Of a stretch of DNA of 52,076 bases, positions 1 through 8,784 are shown piece after piece. The stretch is taken from NCBI GenBank assembly GCA_016212695.1, contig JACREX010000120.1, positions 1-52,076 of the forward strand. Direction: 5' to 3'. This DNA comes from Bacteroidia bacterium (GTDB taxonomy: Bacteria > Bacteroidota > Bacteroidia > Bacteroidales > GWF2-35-48). The notes beneath the pieces are model-generated. The model searched no databases. It saw only the letters and a program-made list of their open reading frames with translations, and was not told the DNA's origin. The position numbers and the translations under genes were made by a program. The first letter of the stretch is position 1. Each line of letters starts with the position of its first letter.

Positions 1-73
1 GTGGATGTGGATGATTGTACCTTTCAAAATGTAGCTGATGTTTTTGTTCTTCTGTTATTGTTATTTGTATCAT
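1..73 (-). CDS. IS630-type transposase, N-terminal fragment
   Basis: Reading the minus strand from ATG at 73 gives 24 residues beginning MIQITITEEQ and ending ERYNHPHP before the window stops. An N-terminus of the form MIxIxITEEQ followed by ERYNHPHP is what I know from the helix-turn-helix front of IS630-family transposases in Bacteroidota, which bind the element ends and move DNA by a DDE mechanism. Only the leading part is visible, so the helix-turn-helix itself and the catalytic DDE residues cannot be checked. The frame is too short to be noticed by length alone. The family call rests on this short match. Confidence 0.6.
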   Translation of the reverse strand, partial: MIQITITEEQKHQLHFERYNHPHP

Positions 74-140
74 ATCTCTGTTTTCTGACAAAGATAATTA
101 TTATTTTTATTTACGCAAATTATGACCGTGCATAGTATAT
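1..140 (-). mobile_element. End of an IS630-type insertion sequence (truncated by window edge)
   Basis: This block holds the 5' end of a transposase gene reading off the left edge plus about 60 bp of non-coding DNA beyond its start. The inner limit is inferred: from position 136 the plus strand reads as the upstream part of the next gene, while before it that frame is closed by TAG at 133-135. IS630 elements insert at TA, and several TA steps lie at 132-142, so the exact junction cannot be fixed. The other end of the element is outside the window. Confidence 0.6.
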
Positions 141-240
141 AGGAACAAACTTTACAGATATTAATACAAATAGTTTAGGAAATCTTACAATTTCCCCAAC
201 AGGGCATAATGTACTAATTAATCCACTAAATTATGGGACA

Positions 241-3200
241 ATGCCCCTTGCTACGCTTGATGTGAATGGTGATGCAGCTATCCAAACCATGAATACTTCA
301 GGCTCGCAAAACATTGTGGTATGGGATCCAATAACCAAGGTTCTGGGTATAAACAATACTATTCCCGGCGGCGGTATTGGTAACTGCAATCAACAAACAA
401 TGATAAACGCTAATAATGGCGCTATTAATCTTAATAGCAATAATTTTTATTTTCTAAGTGGGGCAAATGCTAATTTTAAAAACAAAGTCAGCATTGGTTA
501 TCCTTGTAGTTCTAATGTATGGGGGAAACTTAGTGTTATTGAAACTACCCCAAATACAACATATAATTTTGGTATAAGTTATGCCGGTTACTTTGCAAAC
601 AACGCCAATGGTGTTAACTCTACGGGTATTATAAGCTTTGTTTATGGCAATGCTTCAAATAAATTTGGTGTTTATGGACTTGCCAGTACTACTCTTTTTC
701 CAACCAGTATTATTCCCCCGCCAGTTGTCTATGTTGGTGTTGCTGGTATTGCTTTGGAAGGTACCTCTAATATTGGCGTATATGGGCAGGCGCCTGTATC
801 AGTAAATGCTTCAAGTTGGGCAGGTTATTTTGAAGGTGATGTTTATATTAGTGGTACCGGCTCCTCTCCAAATGGTGTATTTACAACTTCTGACAGCATT
901 TTAAAAACAAATATTGAAACATTCTCAAATGCACGGAACATTGTAGGCCAGCTAAAATCCCGTAGTTTTTATTTTGATACGGCACAATACCCGTATTTAA
1001 ACTTACCAGTCGGTGTACAATACGGTTTAATTGCAGAAGATGTACAAACAGTATTACCTAATTTGGTAAAAAATATTGTGTATCCGGGACAAAGAGACTC
1101 TTTAGTAAATGTTACAATCCCTGAATTAACCTACAAAGGATTAAACTACACCGGCCTCATCCCCATTGCCATCCAGGCAGTGAAAGAACTCGATTCCATA
1201 GTTACAACGCTTATCAGCCCACCGCCTGCGCCTGTGCTTATATCGCCTGCAAACGGGGCAGCCGATCAGCCGCGATGTATTGATTTTTATTGGCATCCTT
1301 CAAAAAAGGCGGTGAGCTACAAAATATTTTTTTCCACAACACCCGATTCGGCAGGAGTTTTTAAAAGTTTTACCATAAGCGATACAACTTTTAAATTTGG
1401 CAGCGACGTTGCAAGAACCTGTGATTTATTTAGCCCCGGCCAAACATTCTATTGGGCTGTAATCGCTATTAATCAAAATGGAAACAGCCAGCCTTCATCA
1501 ATCTGGAGTTTTACCATTATGCCGCAAATGCAGCCTCCTGTATTAATTTCGCCTGCCAATGGAGCAACCAATATACCGATAAACGGACTTGTGCTTTCGT
1601 GGCATCCTGTTGCAGGCGCAATAAATTACACTGTGAATTTATCAACTACCGGCGGTGGCATATATCCTGTAATAACCACTGCTGATACATTTTTCGTTTG
1701 TACATGGTCATTAAATTATCAAAAAACATACAATTGGACTGTTACTGCAAGGAATGATTATGGTGATAGAGCAACATCTGAAACATGGAGTTTCACCACC
1801 GAACCGCCACCCCCGCCGCCTGCCGCTCCTCTTTTGATTTCTCCGGTAAATGGCGATAACACCATACCGATTGGCAGCAATGTGAAATTAACATGGGCGC
1901 AGAGCGCCGGCGCTTTGAATTATAATGTGTATGTATTGGAAGGAACCAGAATGTTTTTCAACGGTAATGTTAAAGACACTTTTGTCGTAGTCAAAATAGA
2001 CAAAGGCCCTGTTTACAACTGGTATGTTAATGCCTGCAATGGTTATGGCTGCAGCGGTAATTCCGAAACATGGTCGTTTATCCCTGTTATGCCTGCTCCG
2101 CCTTCTGCGCCCCCTGCGCTTGTTTCTCCGGCAAACAACGAAACGAATATTACAAATGTGAAATTAACATGGCGCAAAGTTGCTGATGCCACATACTATA
2201 ATTTTTCTGTTTCGCTTACGGCAGATTTTACCCAGGTTATTTATAATAATAGTGTTCCCGACACATCTGCTATTTTCAGCGCATCGTCTTTTACAACATA
2301 CTATTGGCGTGTTTCTGCATGTAATGTAGGGGGCTGTAGCAATCCTTCCGAAGCATGGCAGTTCACAACAGGGCAATTACCTGTACCTGCACCTCCGATT
2401 TTAATTGACCCTGTTAATGGCGCAACCGATATCAGTCCCGATAAAATCAGGTTGTCGTGGAATGCATCTGCAGGAGCAAGCGACTACAAAGTATATGTAT
2501 CATTAAATGCCGATGGCAGCAACATTGTTTATTCATACAATCCAAAAGACACATATGTTTATATTGACAAAGCAGATCTTCAGACAACCTATTACTGGTA
2601 TGTTCATGCATGTAATTCTTTTGGCTGTAGTGATAAATCCGAAATCTGGAGTTTTACAACTAAAGCAGGCTTTAAGACCGGCACTCCCGAAATATCCGAC
2701 GCAGCCTTGAAAACCAATGTCGCTCCATTCACCGGCGCATTATCAAAAGTTGAACAATTGAACGGCATTTATTTCAACTGGGACACGCTTCAATATCCGA
2801 ACCTCGACTTTGAAAGCGGCAGACAAATCGGTCTCATTGCGCAGGATGTGCAGCCCGTGATACCCGAAGTGGTAAAGGTTGATAAACTTGGCTACCGCTA
2901 TATCAACTACAACCGTTTTGTACCCGTGCTTATCGAGGCCGTTAAAGAACTGAACAATAAAAACACACAGCTTACAAATGTTGCCGACAGCCTCAAAAAT
3001 GTAATCGCATCTTACGAAACACGCTTTGCCAGCATCGAATCAATCCTTGCTAATTGCTGCCAGAACCCCGGAGTAAAAACCCAGCAGGGCGATAACAACG
3101 CGGGTCAGTCATCCGTCGTCAGCGATGCCCTGAGTTTGTCGAAGGGTCATCCGTCGTCCGTCTTCGAAAACACCGAGATCAGCACAGTAATTCACATCAC

Positions 3201-3486
3201 GCCCGACGGTTCGGTTAACGAAAAGATCACTGAACTCTATCAGAACCGCCCCAATCCGTTCACTGTAAAAACCACCTTTACCTACACACTGGGCAAAACA
3301 GGCTTTGTAGAACTTGAGATACATTCCGAATTAGGTATGTTTATTACAAAGCTCGTAAATAGCAATCAATCCGAAGGCAATTACAGTATTGACTGGGACA
3401 CCGCAGACCTTGCACCCGGCATCTATTTCTACAGCCTCAAGGTAGATGGTATGCTTTGGGTAAAGAAAGCTGTGAGGATAAAATAA
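241..3486 (+). CDS. T9SS surface protein with two S74 chaperone domains and Fn3-like repeats, probably 5'-truncated
   Basis: A 1,081-residue frame. Residues about 219-330 (SDSILKTNIETF...) and about 820-900 (SDAALKTNVAPF...) are two S74-type intramolecular chaperone (endosialidase tail) domains. Between them lie about five Fn3-like repeats, each opening with a LISPANGA-type motif and ending in an ETWSFTT-type strand, with a proline hinge near 520. The last 80 residues (RPNPFTVKTTFTYTL ... KKAVRIK) are a type A T9SS sorting tail, so the protein should be exported and attached to the cell surface. No signal peptide follows the ATG at 241. The frame stays open and protein-like upstream to 136 (reading YIGTNFTDINTNSLGN), then meets TAG at 133-135 beside the IS end. 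The gene has therefore probably lost its start, and may be a pseudogene. A dispersed palindrome at 3126-3148 is translated as ALSLSKG in the linker before the tail. Confidence 0.8.
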   Translation: MPLATLDVNGDAAIQTMNTSGSQNIVVWDPITKVLGINNTIPGGGIGNCNQQTMINANNGAINLNSNNFYFLSGANANFKNKVSIGYPCSSNVWGKLSVIETTPNTTYNFGISYAGYFANNANGVNSTGIISFVYGNASNKFGVYGLASTTLFPTSIIPPPVVYVGVAGIALEGTSNIGVYGQAPVSVNASSWAGYFEGDVYISGTGSSPNGVFTTSDSILKTNIETFSNARNIVGQLKSRSFYFDTAQYPYLNLPVGVQYGLIAEDVQTVLPNLVKNIVYPGQRDSLVNVTIPELTYKGLNYTGLIPIAIQAVKELDSIVTTLISPPPAPVLISPANGAADQPRCIDFYWHPSKKAVSYKIFFSTTPDSAGVFKSFTISDTTFKFGSDVARTCDLFSPGQTFYWAVIAINQNGNSQPSSIWSFTIMPQMQPPVLISPANGATNIPINGLVLSWHPVAGAINYTVNLSTTGGGIYPVITTADTFFVCTWSLNYQKTYNWTVTARNDYGDRATSETWSFTTEPPPPPPAAPLLISPVNGDNTIPIGSNVKLTWAQSAGALNYNVYVLEGTRMFFNGNVKDTFVVVKIDKGPVYNWYVNACNGYGCSGNSETWSFIPVMPAPPSAPPALVSPANNETNITNVKLTWRKVADATYYNFSVSLTADFTQVIYNNSVPDTSAIFSASSFTTYYWRVSACNVGGCSNPSEAWQFTTGQLPVPAPPILIDPVNGATDISPDKIRLSWNASAGASDYKVYVSLNADGSNIVYSYNPKDTYVYIDKADLQTTYYWYVHACNSFGCSDKSEIWSFTTKAGFKTGTPEISDAALKTNVAPFTGALSKVEQLNGIYFNWDTLQYPNLDFESGRQIGLIAQDVQPVIPEVVKVDKLGYRYINYNRFVPVLIEAVKELNNKNTQLTNVADSLKNVIASYETRFASIESILANCCQNPGVKTQQGDNNAGQSSVVSDALSLSKGHPSSVFENTEISTVIHITPDGSVNEKITELYQNRPNPFTVKTTFTYTLGKTGFVELEIHSELGMFITKLVNSNQSEGNYSIDWDTADLAPGIYFYSLKVDGMLWVKKAVRIK
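3109..3158. repeat. Palindromic repeat flanked by 12-bp direct repeats, inside the CDS
   Basis: A CCCTGAGTTTGTCGAAGGG-type palindrome (3126-3148) sits between two identical 12-mers TCATCCGTCGTC at 3109-3120 and 3147-3158. It is in frame and encodes ALSLSKG in a low-complexity linker. Relatives of the same repeat occur at 17876-17902 and 37099-37224. Confidence 0.7.
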
Positions 3487-3502
3487 AAATAAATTCATTG
3501 AA

Positions 3503-3533
3503 TAAAAAAGGACGCTGAAAAGCGTCTTTTTTT
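3503..3533. terminator. Bidirectional Rho-independent terminator
   Basis: A run of A, then GACGCT (3511-3516), loop GAAA, AGCGTC (3521-3526) and a run of T. The symmetrical A and T tracts let it end both the plus-strand surface protein gene (stop 3486) and the minus-strand iorB gene (stop 3537), which converge here. Confidence 0.9.
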
Positions 3534-3536
3534 ATT

Positions 3537-4118
3537 TTACCTGTTAGCATCCGAGAATTTTTTCCCGGCATGCAATGCTTTCAGATTCGAGGCAACAATA
3601 TCGTCGCCTTTGCCTCCAAACATCTTGCAGATGCCATCTTCAAGGCTTTCAAAAGGTATCTGCAGAAACGGGGAGGCTGCTCCGAGCATTACCATATTCG
3701 AGGAGCGCTGCGATCCGATCTCTTCAGCAATCTTATCGGCATCAAGAGCTATGTGTCGGGGCAATTTTTTAATCTCTTTTAATATGTCTGCCGGTTCCGG
3801 ATAATTGGGAATATTAATGTACGGGCTGGTATTTGTTACAAGCCAGCCGTCAGCATGCAGAAAAGGCAGGTATCGTAAAGACTCCATTGGTTCCACAGAC
3901 AGAATAATATCCGCTCCTCCCATGGGGATCAGGTCGGAAGCTATTTCTTTATCGGAAAACCTGAAGTGCGATTGCACAGCGCCGCCCCTCTGGCTCATCC
4001 CATGTACTTCAGCCTGCTTGAAATAAAAATTATTCTTTAAAGCGGCCATACTAATGGTGGCAGCAATAGAAATGATTCCCTGCCCTCCTACTCCAGCTAA
4101 TATAATGTCTGTTTTCAT
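3537..4118 (-). CDS. iorB: Indolepyruvate:ferredoxin oxidoreductase, beta subunit
   Basis: A 193-residue protein of the pyruvate-ferredoxin oxidoreductase gamma-domain type. It opens with the glycine-rich GVGGQGIISIA motif and carries the HGMSQRGGAVQSHFR motif typical of IorB (residues about 40-55). Together with IorA it oxidatively decarboxylates aryl pyruvates such as indolepyruvate to aryl-acetyl-CoA, reducing ferredoxin. This lets the cell ferment aromatic amino acids or, in reverse, make them from aryl acids. Length is usual for the family. It lies 48 bp downstream of iorA on the same strand and ends at a strong shared terminator, so the two form an operon in the order iorA-iorB. The short gap contains a heptamer repeat (4143-4170). 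Confidence 0.93.
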   Translation of the reverse strand: MKTDIILAGVGGQGIISIAATISMAALKNNFYFKQAEVHGMSQRGGAVQSHFRFSDKEIASDLIPMGGADIILSVEPMESLRYLPFLHADGWLVTNTSPYINIPNYPEPADILKEIKKLPRHIALDADKIAEEIGSQRSSNMVMLGAASPFLQIPFESLEDGICKMFGGKGDDIVASNLKALHAGKKFSDANR

Positions 4119-4142
4119 ATTTTACAGAATTTATTTTATAGT

Positions 4143-4170
4143 AACTTTCAAACTTCAAACTTCAAACTAC
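4143..4170. repeat. Heptamer tandem repeat (AAACTTC type), 4 units
   Basis: Four consecutive 7-bp units, AACTTTC, AAACTTC, AAACTTC and AAACTAC, between iorA and iorB. The last unit overlaps the 3' end of iorA. Confidence 0.8.
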
Positions 4171-5765
4171 TTTTTATTCTTTTCCCTTTTTTTCCTTATC
4201 AGCGTTTGAATACATTCCCTTTGCGGAATAACTACGGAAACTCCGTTATATGCTAACTCTTCTTTTAAAATTTTCACATTTTTTTCATGGAATTTTTTTA
4301 ATGGGTTGATAATCCTGACATGCGCCGGAACTACGCCAAGGCCGATAACTATTTTATCCAATTTATTAGTGCCCGGAGAATCCTGTCCGCCTGTCATAGC
4401 CGTAGTAAAATTATCAGAAATAATTACAGTGATGGGTGAATTTTCACGCACAGCATCCAATAAACCGGTCATTCCGCCATGAGTAAACGTGGAATCGCCA
4501 ATTACACAAACAGAAGGGATAAGACCTGCATCTGCAGCGCCTTTGGCCATGGTAACGGATGCTCCCATATCTACACAGGAGTTGATAGAATTGTACGGAG
4601 GGTAAGCGCCCAATGTATAACATCCGATATCAGAAAATACCCTGCCTGTTCCATATTCTTTCAACGCCTCATTCAATGCTAAGTAAACGTCAATATGGCT
4701 GCAGCCGCTGCACATCGAAGGCGGACGGTTCTTAACGATCTCGGGAATATCTTTGCCATAGGTTTGCTTTAAACCGAGAGCCGCTCCAACATGGTTGGGA
4801 TTTAATTCACCGTCTCTGGGTATTGATCCATCAAGCCTGCCTTTGATTTTTTCTTTTCCCAGGAAGCCTTTGAGCAATTCTTCCATCACCGGGTAGCCAT
4901 CTTCCAGGACAAGAACTTCTTTACATTCGCTGCAAATCTTTTCAACCTGTTTGCGGGGCAAAGGATACTGGCCGACTTTTAAAACAGGATAAGATACTTT
5001 CCGGTCCGGGTAATTTTCAATAAGGTAATTATAACCCAAACCGCAGGCTATGATACCAAGGCTTTTATCGCTTCCTTCAAAATACCGGTTGTACAGTGAT
5101 TTTTCTGATTCCTCATCAAAAGCAGCCTGTTTATTCAGAAGGTCTTTGTATTGTTTACGGGCAATCGAAGGTAATAAAACAAACTGCGTGGGATTGGAAG
5201 GAAGGCTTATCTTGTTCTCCGGTTTAAGCTCCTTTGTCTCCACACCGGCCCTGGAATGTGCAAGACGGGTAGCAATACGGAGCAATACGGGGACTTTATA
5301 TTTTTCAGAAAATTCAAAACCGTGATACGCCATATCATAAGCTTCCTGCTGGCTTGATGGTTCCAGTATCGGGATCAGCGCAAATTTTCCCAGCACGCGT
5401 GAATCCTGCTCGTTCTGCGAAGAGTGCATCGAAGGATCGTCTGCGCTGACAACAATAAGGCCTCCGTTAACACCGGTGATTGCAGAATTAATAAAAGCAT
5501 CTGCAGCAACATTCAACCCGACATGTTTCATGCACGCCATAGCGCGTTTTCCGGCATAAGACATGCCCAAGGCTGATTCCATTGCAGTTTTTTCATTCGT
5601 AGCCCACTGGCTGTGAATTTTCTTTTCCCTTGCCTGCTTTGAATGTTGAACGTATTCTGTGATTTCTGTCGAAGGGGTTCCGGGATATGCATAAATTCCT
5701 GACATACCTCCGTCTATTGCTCCCTGTGCAATGGCTTCATCGCCTAATAACAATAACTTCTGCAT
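4167..5765 (-). CDS. iorA: Indolepyruvate:ferredoxin oxidoreductase, alpha subunit (no ferredoxin domain)
   Basis: A 532-residue thiamine-diphosphate enzyme subunit. The N-terminal half has the pyrimidine-binding features GDEAIAQGAIDGG, YAYPGTPSTEITEY and NEKTAMESALGMSYAG. The C-terminal half has RPPSMCSGCSH and the diphosphate/Mg motif beginning GDSTFTHGG at about residue 423 and closing with SDN about 27 residues later. The archaeal type enzyme is about 100 residues longer and ends in a two-cluster ferredoxin domain. Here the protein stops at ECIQTLIRKKREKNKK with no CxxCxxC motif, so electrons must pass to a separate ferredoxin. I recall shorter IorA proteins in other Bacteroidota, so this is probably a lineage trait rather than damage. 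ATG at 5765 begins the conserved sequence exactly. Confidence 0.93.
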   Translation of the reverse strand: MQKLLLLGDEAIAQGAIDGGMSGIYAYPGTPSTEITEYVQHSKQAREKKIHSQWATNEKTAMESALGMSYAGKRAMACMKHVGLNVAADAFINSAITGVNGGLIVVSADDPSMHSSQNEQDSRVLGKFALIPILEPSSQQEAYDMAYHGFEFSEKYKVPVLLRIATRLAHSRAGVETKELKPENKISLPSNPTQFVLLPSIARKQYKDLLNKQAAFDEESEKSLYNRYFEGSDKSLGIIACGLGYNYLIENYPDRKVSYPVLKVGQYPLPRKQVEKICSECKEVLVLEDGYPVMEELLKGFLGKEKIKGRLDGSIPRDGELNPNHVGAALGLKQTYGKDIPEIVKNRPPSMCSGCSHIDVYLALNEALKEYGTGRVFSDIGCYTLGAYPPYNSINSCVDMGASVTMAKGAADAGLIPSVCVIGDSTFTHGGMTGLLDAVRENSPITVIISDNFTTAMTGGQDSPGTNKLDKIVIGLGVVPAHVRIINPLKKFHEKNVKILKEELAYNGVSVVIPQRECIQTLIRKKREKNKK

Positions 5766-5825
5766 TATAAAATATTTTAGTTTCCGACTTATACAAAAAA
5801 CAGTGTAAATTTATACATTTCTCTT

Positions 5826-5902
5826 ACAAGTCCCAAGCCCAAAACCCAAAGCCCCAAGTCTCAAGTCCTCTTGGAATTTGGAACTTGGAATTTGGGGCTT
5901 AA
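5826..5902. repeat. Eleven-unit heptamer-periodic tract
   Basis: Eleven 7-bp units in perfect phase, for example ACAAGTC, CCAAGCC, CAAAACC, CCAAGTC, TCAAGTC, then AATTTGG, AACTTGG, AATTTGG, GGCTTAA. The first half is roughly the reverse complement of the second, so the tract can also fold into an imperfect hairpin. It lies upstream of iorA and downstream of the DUF2807 gene. Confidence 0.85.
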
Positions 5903-5916
5903 AAAATGTACTGATT

Positions 5917-5945
5917 CCTGCCTGCCGGTAGGCAGGGCAGGCAAG
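5917..5945. repeat. ATTCCTGCCTGCCGG-type palindromic repeat
   Basis: A GC-rich imperfect palindrome (CCTGCCTGCCGGTAGGCAGG) preceded by ATT. Copies of the same family, all preceded by ATT, lie at 18041-18060, 48604-48622 and, in variant form, 35801-35823. Confidence 0.75.
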
Positions 5946-5949
5946 TCCA

Positions 5950-6672
5950 TTAGTCTTTATGCAATCCTCCGCCGCTGCTAATGCTCTTTTGAATGTTTGA
6001 AGGATTCCCGGTATAATGGATATCGCCGCCGCTGCTGGCTCCAGCTTTCAAATCTTTCGAAACATTCACCTTTACAGAAGCGCCGCTCGAAGACGATGCA
6101 TTGCAAACATCCGAAGTTAGGTCATATGCTTTTATATCACTCCCGCTGCTGGCCTTTGCCGCAAGATTTTTTGTTGTGCCGGAAAGTTTCAAAACGGCGC
6201 CACTGCTGGAACTGCAGCTAATATCAGAACTTTCAACAGATAAAGTAACCTCGCTGCCACTGCTGGCTCCAATGCTCAATGTTGCTGATTTAATGGTATT
6301 CAGCGATTTCACGTCAACGCCGGCTGATCCGGATATGCTTTTAATTTCTTTGGCCGTAACATACACATCTCTTGATTTGGCTTTTTTAATATTTTCTTTG
6401 CAATAAATTTTCAGAACCCCGTCTTTCACTTCGGTGATAATCAAAGCAGCGATATTTTCATCCGCTTTAACCTGTACTTTCTCCTGTTCACCCATAGAAA
6501 TAATCACATTAATCCCGGTGCTTGCCTTGATACCCGAGAACCCGGTAACATTCCTGTCTTGCGTGATAACATTGCCGTTTCCTGTAACAGAACTGAAATT
6601 AACACAGGCATTCGCAAATAATATAAACGATAAATAAATTACTGCCGAAAAAATAATTTTTGTTGCTTTCAT
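5950..6672 (-). CDS. DUF2807 (GIN domain) envelope protein
   Basis: About 240 residues from the ATG at 6672; a start 27 bp further up is possible but adds a charged stretch before the signal peptide. The N-terminus is a signal peptide with a cysteine at its end (LFANAC), giving either a lipoprotein or a secreted protein. The rest is a DUF2807 'head GIN' domain: the leading motif VTGFSGIKASTGINVIIS, then repeating strands marked by SSGS, SSSSGA and ASSGGD steps, which predict a right-handed beta-helix. The family is common in Bacteroidota envelopes and its molecular role is unknown. It is transcribed away from the PBP2 gene with about 245 bp between the starts. Confidence 0.82.
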   Translation of the reverse strand: MKATKIIFSAVIYLSFILFANACVNFSSVTGNGNVITQDRNVTGFSGIKASTGINVIISMGEQEKVQVKADENIAALIITEVKDGVLKIYCKENIKKAKSRDVYVTAKEIKSISGSAGVDVKSLNTIKSATLSIGASSGSEVTLSVESSDISCSSSSGAVLKLSGTTKNLAAKASSGSDIKAYDLTSDVCNASSSSGASVKVNVSKDLKAGASSGGDIHYTGNPSNIQKSISSGGGLHKD

Positions 6673-6918
6673 AATCTTAAGTTTTAAAGATTTTCTCATA
6701 TGACGGTTTTAAAGTTTAATTTGTTACAGCAAATTTAAAAATATTTTTTTAACAATAGCTTATTATTTGACAAACCCTGAAAATCCCATAAATGCAAGCG
6801 ATAATAAGCCGCAGTTCAAAAAATTGTTGAAAACAGGTCGGCATTTTAAAATCAATCTCAGGTAAATTATAACTAATTTTCGAGATTATTTGAAATTTAT
6901 TGAATCGGGTAGGGAAAA

Positions 6919-8784
6919 ATGAAAAATCCATATGCTGACAGGAGATTTACAATTGCAGTAATTATACTGATAATTGCAGGAGCATATATTATCCGGCTGT
7001 TTTACCTCCAGATCATTGATACGGAACTTAAACTTTCAGCGAATAATAATGTATTGCGTTATGTTACTATTTATCCTGCACGCGGCCTGATATATGACCG
7101 GAACGGAAAACTCATGGTAGAAAATCAGGCTGTATACGACCTGATGGTTATACCAAGACAAATAAAACAAATAGACACTGCCGACCTCATCAATACATTA
7201 GATATAACTAAAGCAGAACTCATCGAAGGGCTTGCCAAAGCAAAAAATTACTCGCGGTACAAACCGTCTGTTCTCATCAAGCAGATATCTTCAAAGCGTT
7301 ATGCAATATTGCAGGAAAAACTTTACAAATATCCCGGTTTTTTTGTTCAACCCAGAACCCTCAGGATTTATCCCAGGAAATCTGCAGCGCATGCGTTAGG
7401 GTATATCGGCGAAGTGGATGAAGAAAAAACAAAGAAGGATCGTTATTATAAATCCGGAGATTATATCGGCATCAGCGGTTTGGAACAATCCTACGAAAAA
7501 GAACTGAGGGGCAAAAAGGGAGTGAGCATTTATATGGTTGATGTTCATAACCGCATCAAAGGGAATTTTCAAAACGGGAAGTTCGATACTACAGCTATTG
7601 TCGGCAAGAGCCTTAAAACCACCATAGACTTAGATATACAGGAATACGGCGAAAAACTGATGGAGAATAAAGTGGGCAGTATTGTTGCCATAGAACCTTC
7701 GACTGGCGAGATATTGTGCATGGTTACAAGTCCCACATATGACCCGAATCTTTTAATCGGACGAGAGCGATCAAAAAATTATCCCCAGTTGAACAACGAC
7801 ATTGCCAAGCCTCTTCTGAACCGTGCATTGCAGGCCAAGTATCCCCCAGGTTCGATTTTTAAAATTATCCAGGCGCTTGTGGGATTACAAATGGGTGTAA
7901 TAAAAGAAACAACAGGATTTCCCTGCGACAAAAGCATAGTGAATTGCCATAACCATCCCAGCGCATCCAACATCAGAGAAGCCGTTCAGTATTCATGTAA
8001 CCCCTATTTTTACAGGGTTTTTCAGCGAATTATTCAACAGGGGAAATCAAGAAGTATTTTTAAGGACAGCGAAATCGGTTTGAAAAACTGGCACGATATG
8101 GTTATAACATTTGGCTTGGGAAAAGCTTTTGAAACAGATATCAATTATATGAAGGGAGGCCGGATTCCCGACTGCAAATTCTATGACAGGTGGTACGGCA
8201 AAGGCCGATGGGCTTTTCAAACTATTTATTCGCTCAGCATCGGGCAGGGCGAGGTTGAAATAGTTCCTATTCAAATGGCCAATTTTGTAACAATCGTAGG
8301 AAACAAAGGGTATTATTACACACCCCATCTTGTAAAAGAAATCGGGGATGTAAAAATTTCAAATCCGAAATTTCATGAAAAACATAATTTACCGATTGAC
8401 CGGGAATATTTCGAAATGATTGTTGATGGAATGATGCGGGTTGTTGAAAGCGGCACTGCCAGGCTGGCCAGAATTAAAGATATTGACGTATGCGGTAAAA
8501 CAGGAACTGCACAAAATCCCAGGGGCGACGACCATTCTGTGTTTATTGCATTCGCACCCAAAGACAATCCTAAAATTGCAATAGCTGTGTATGTCGAAAA
8601 TGCAGGTTTTGGCGGCGTGTGGGCTGCGCCTATGGCAAGCCTTATTATAGAAAAATATTTGACCCATAAAATATCTGATCCGGATAAGGAACAAAGAATT
8701 TTAGATTTCGACAATCTTGAAAAATCACTGAACTTTGACAAAAAACGCGACAGACTCAACAAGAAGAGTAAACCTGCTGACTAA
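6919..8784 (+). CDS. mrdA: Penicillin-binding protein 2 (elongasome transpeptidase)
   Basis: A 621-residue class B penicillin-binding protein. A single membrane anchor (about residues 10-30) is followed by the pedestal domain, opening with PARGLIYDRNGKLMVEN, and then the transpeptidase domain. All three active-site motifs are present: SIFK with nucleophile Ser312, SCN at 359-361, and KTGTAQ from Lys527. It cross-links peptidoglycan during lateral wall growth with its partner RodA, encoded immediately downstream in an overlapping frame. ATG at 6919 fits the family start. Length is in the usual range. The pairing with rodA identifies it as PBP2 rather than the division enzyme PBP3. Confidence 0.95.
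   Translation: MKNPYADRRFTIAVIILIIAGAYIIRLFYLQIIDTELKLSANNNVLRYVTIYPARGLIYDRNGKLMVENQAVYDLMVIPRQIKQIDTADLINTLDITKAELIEGLAKAKNYSRYKPSVLIKQISSKRYAILQEKLYKYPGFFVQPRTLRIYPRKSAAHALGYIGEVDEEKTKKDRYYKSGDYIGISGLEQSYEKELRGKKGVSIYMVDVHNRIKGNFQNGKFDTTAIVGKSLKTTIDLDIQEYGEKLMENKVGSIVAIEPSTGEILCMVTSPTYDPNLLIGRERSKNYPQLNNDIAKPLLNRALQAKYPPGSIFKIIQALVGLQMGVIKETTGFPCDKSIVNCHNHPSASNIREAVQYSCNPYFYRVFQRIIQQGKSRSIFKDSEIGLKNWHDMVITFGLGKAFETDINYMKGGRIPDCKFYDRWYGKGRWAFQTIYSLSIGQGEVEIVPIQMANFVTIVGNKGYYYTPHLVKEIGDVKISNPKFHEKHNLPIDREYFEMIVDGMMRVVESGTARLARIKDIDVCGKTGTAQNPRGDDHSVFIAFAPKDNPKIAIAVYVENAGFGGVWAAPMASLIIEKYLTHKISDPDKEQRILDFDNLEKSLNFDKKRDRLNKKSKPAD

Noticed and set aside
241-3486. Prophage or tailocin because of S74 domains
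   Set aside because: There are no other phage genes. Fn3-like repeats and a T9SS tail point to a host surface protein.
3570-4026. Plus-strand frames opposite iorB
   Set aside because: Cysteine- and serine-rich shadows of a strongly conserved enzyme gene on the other strand.
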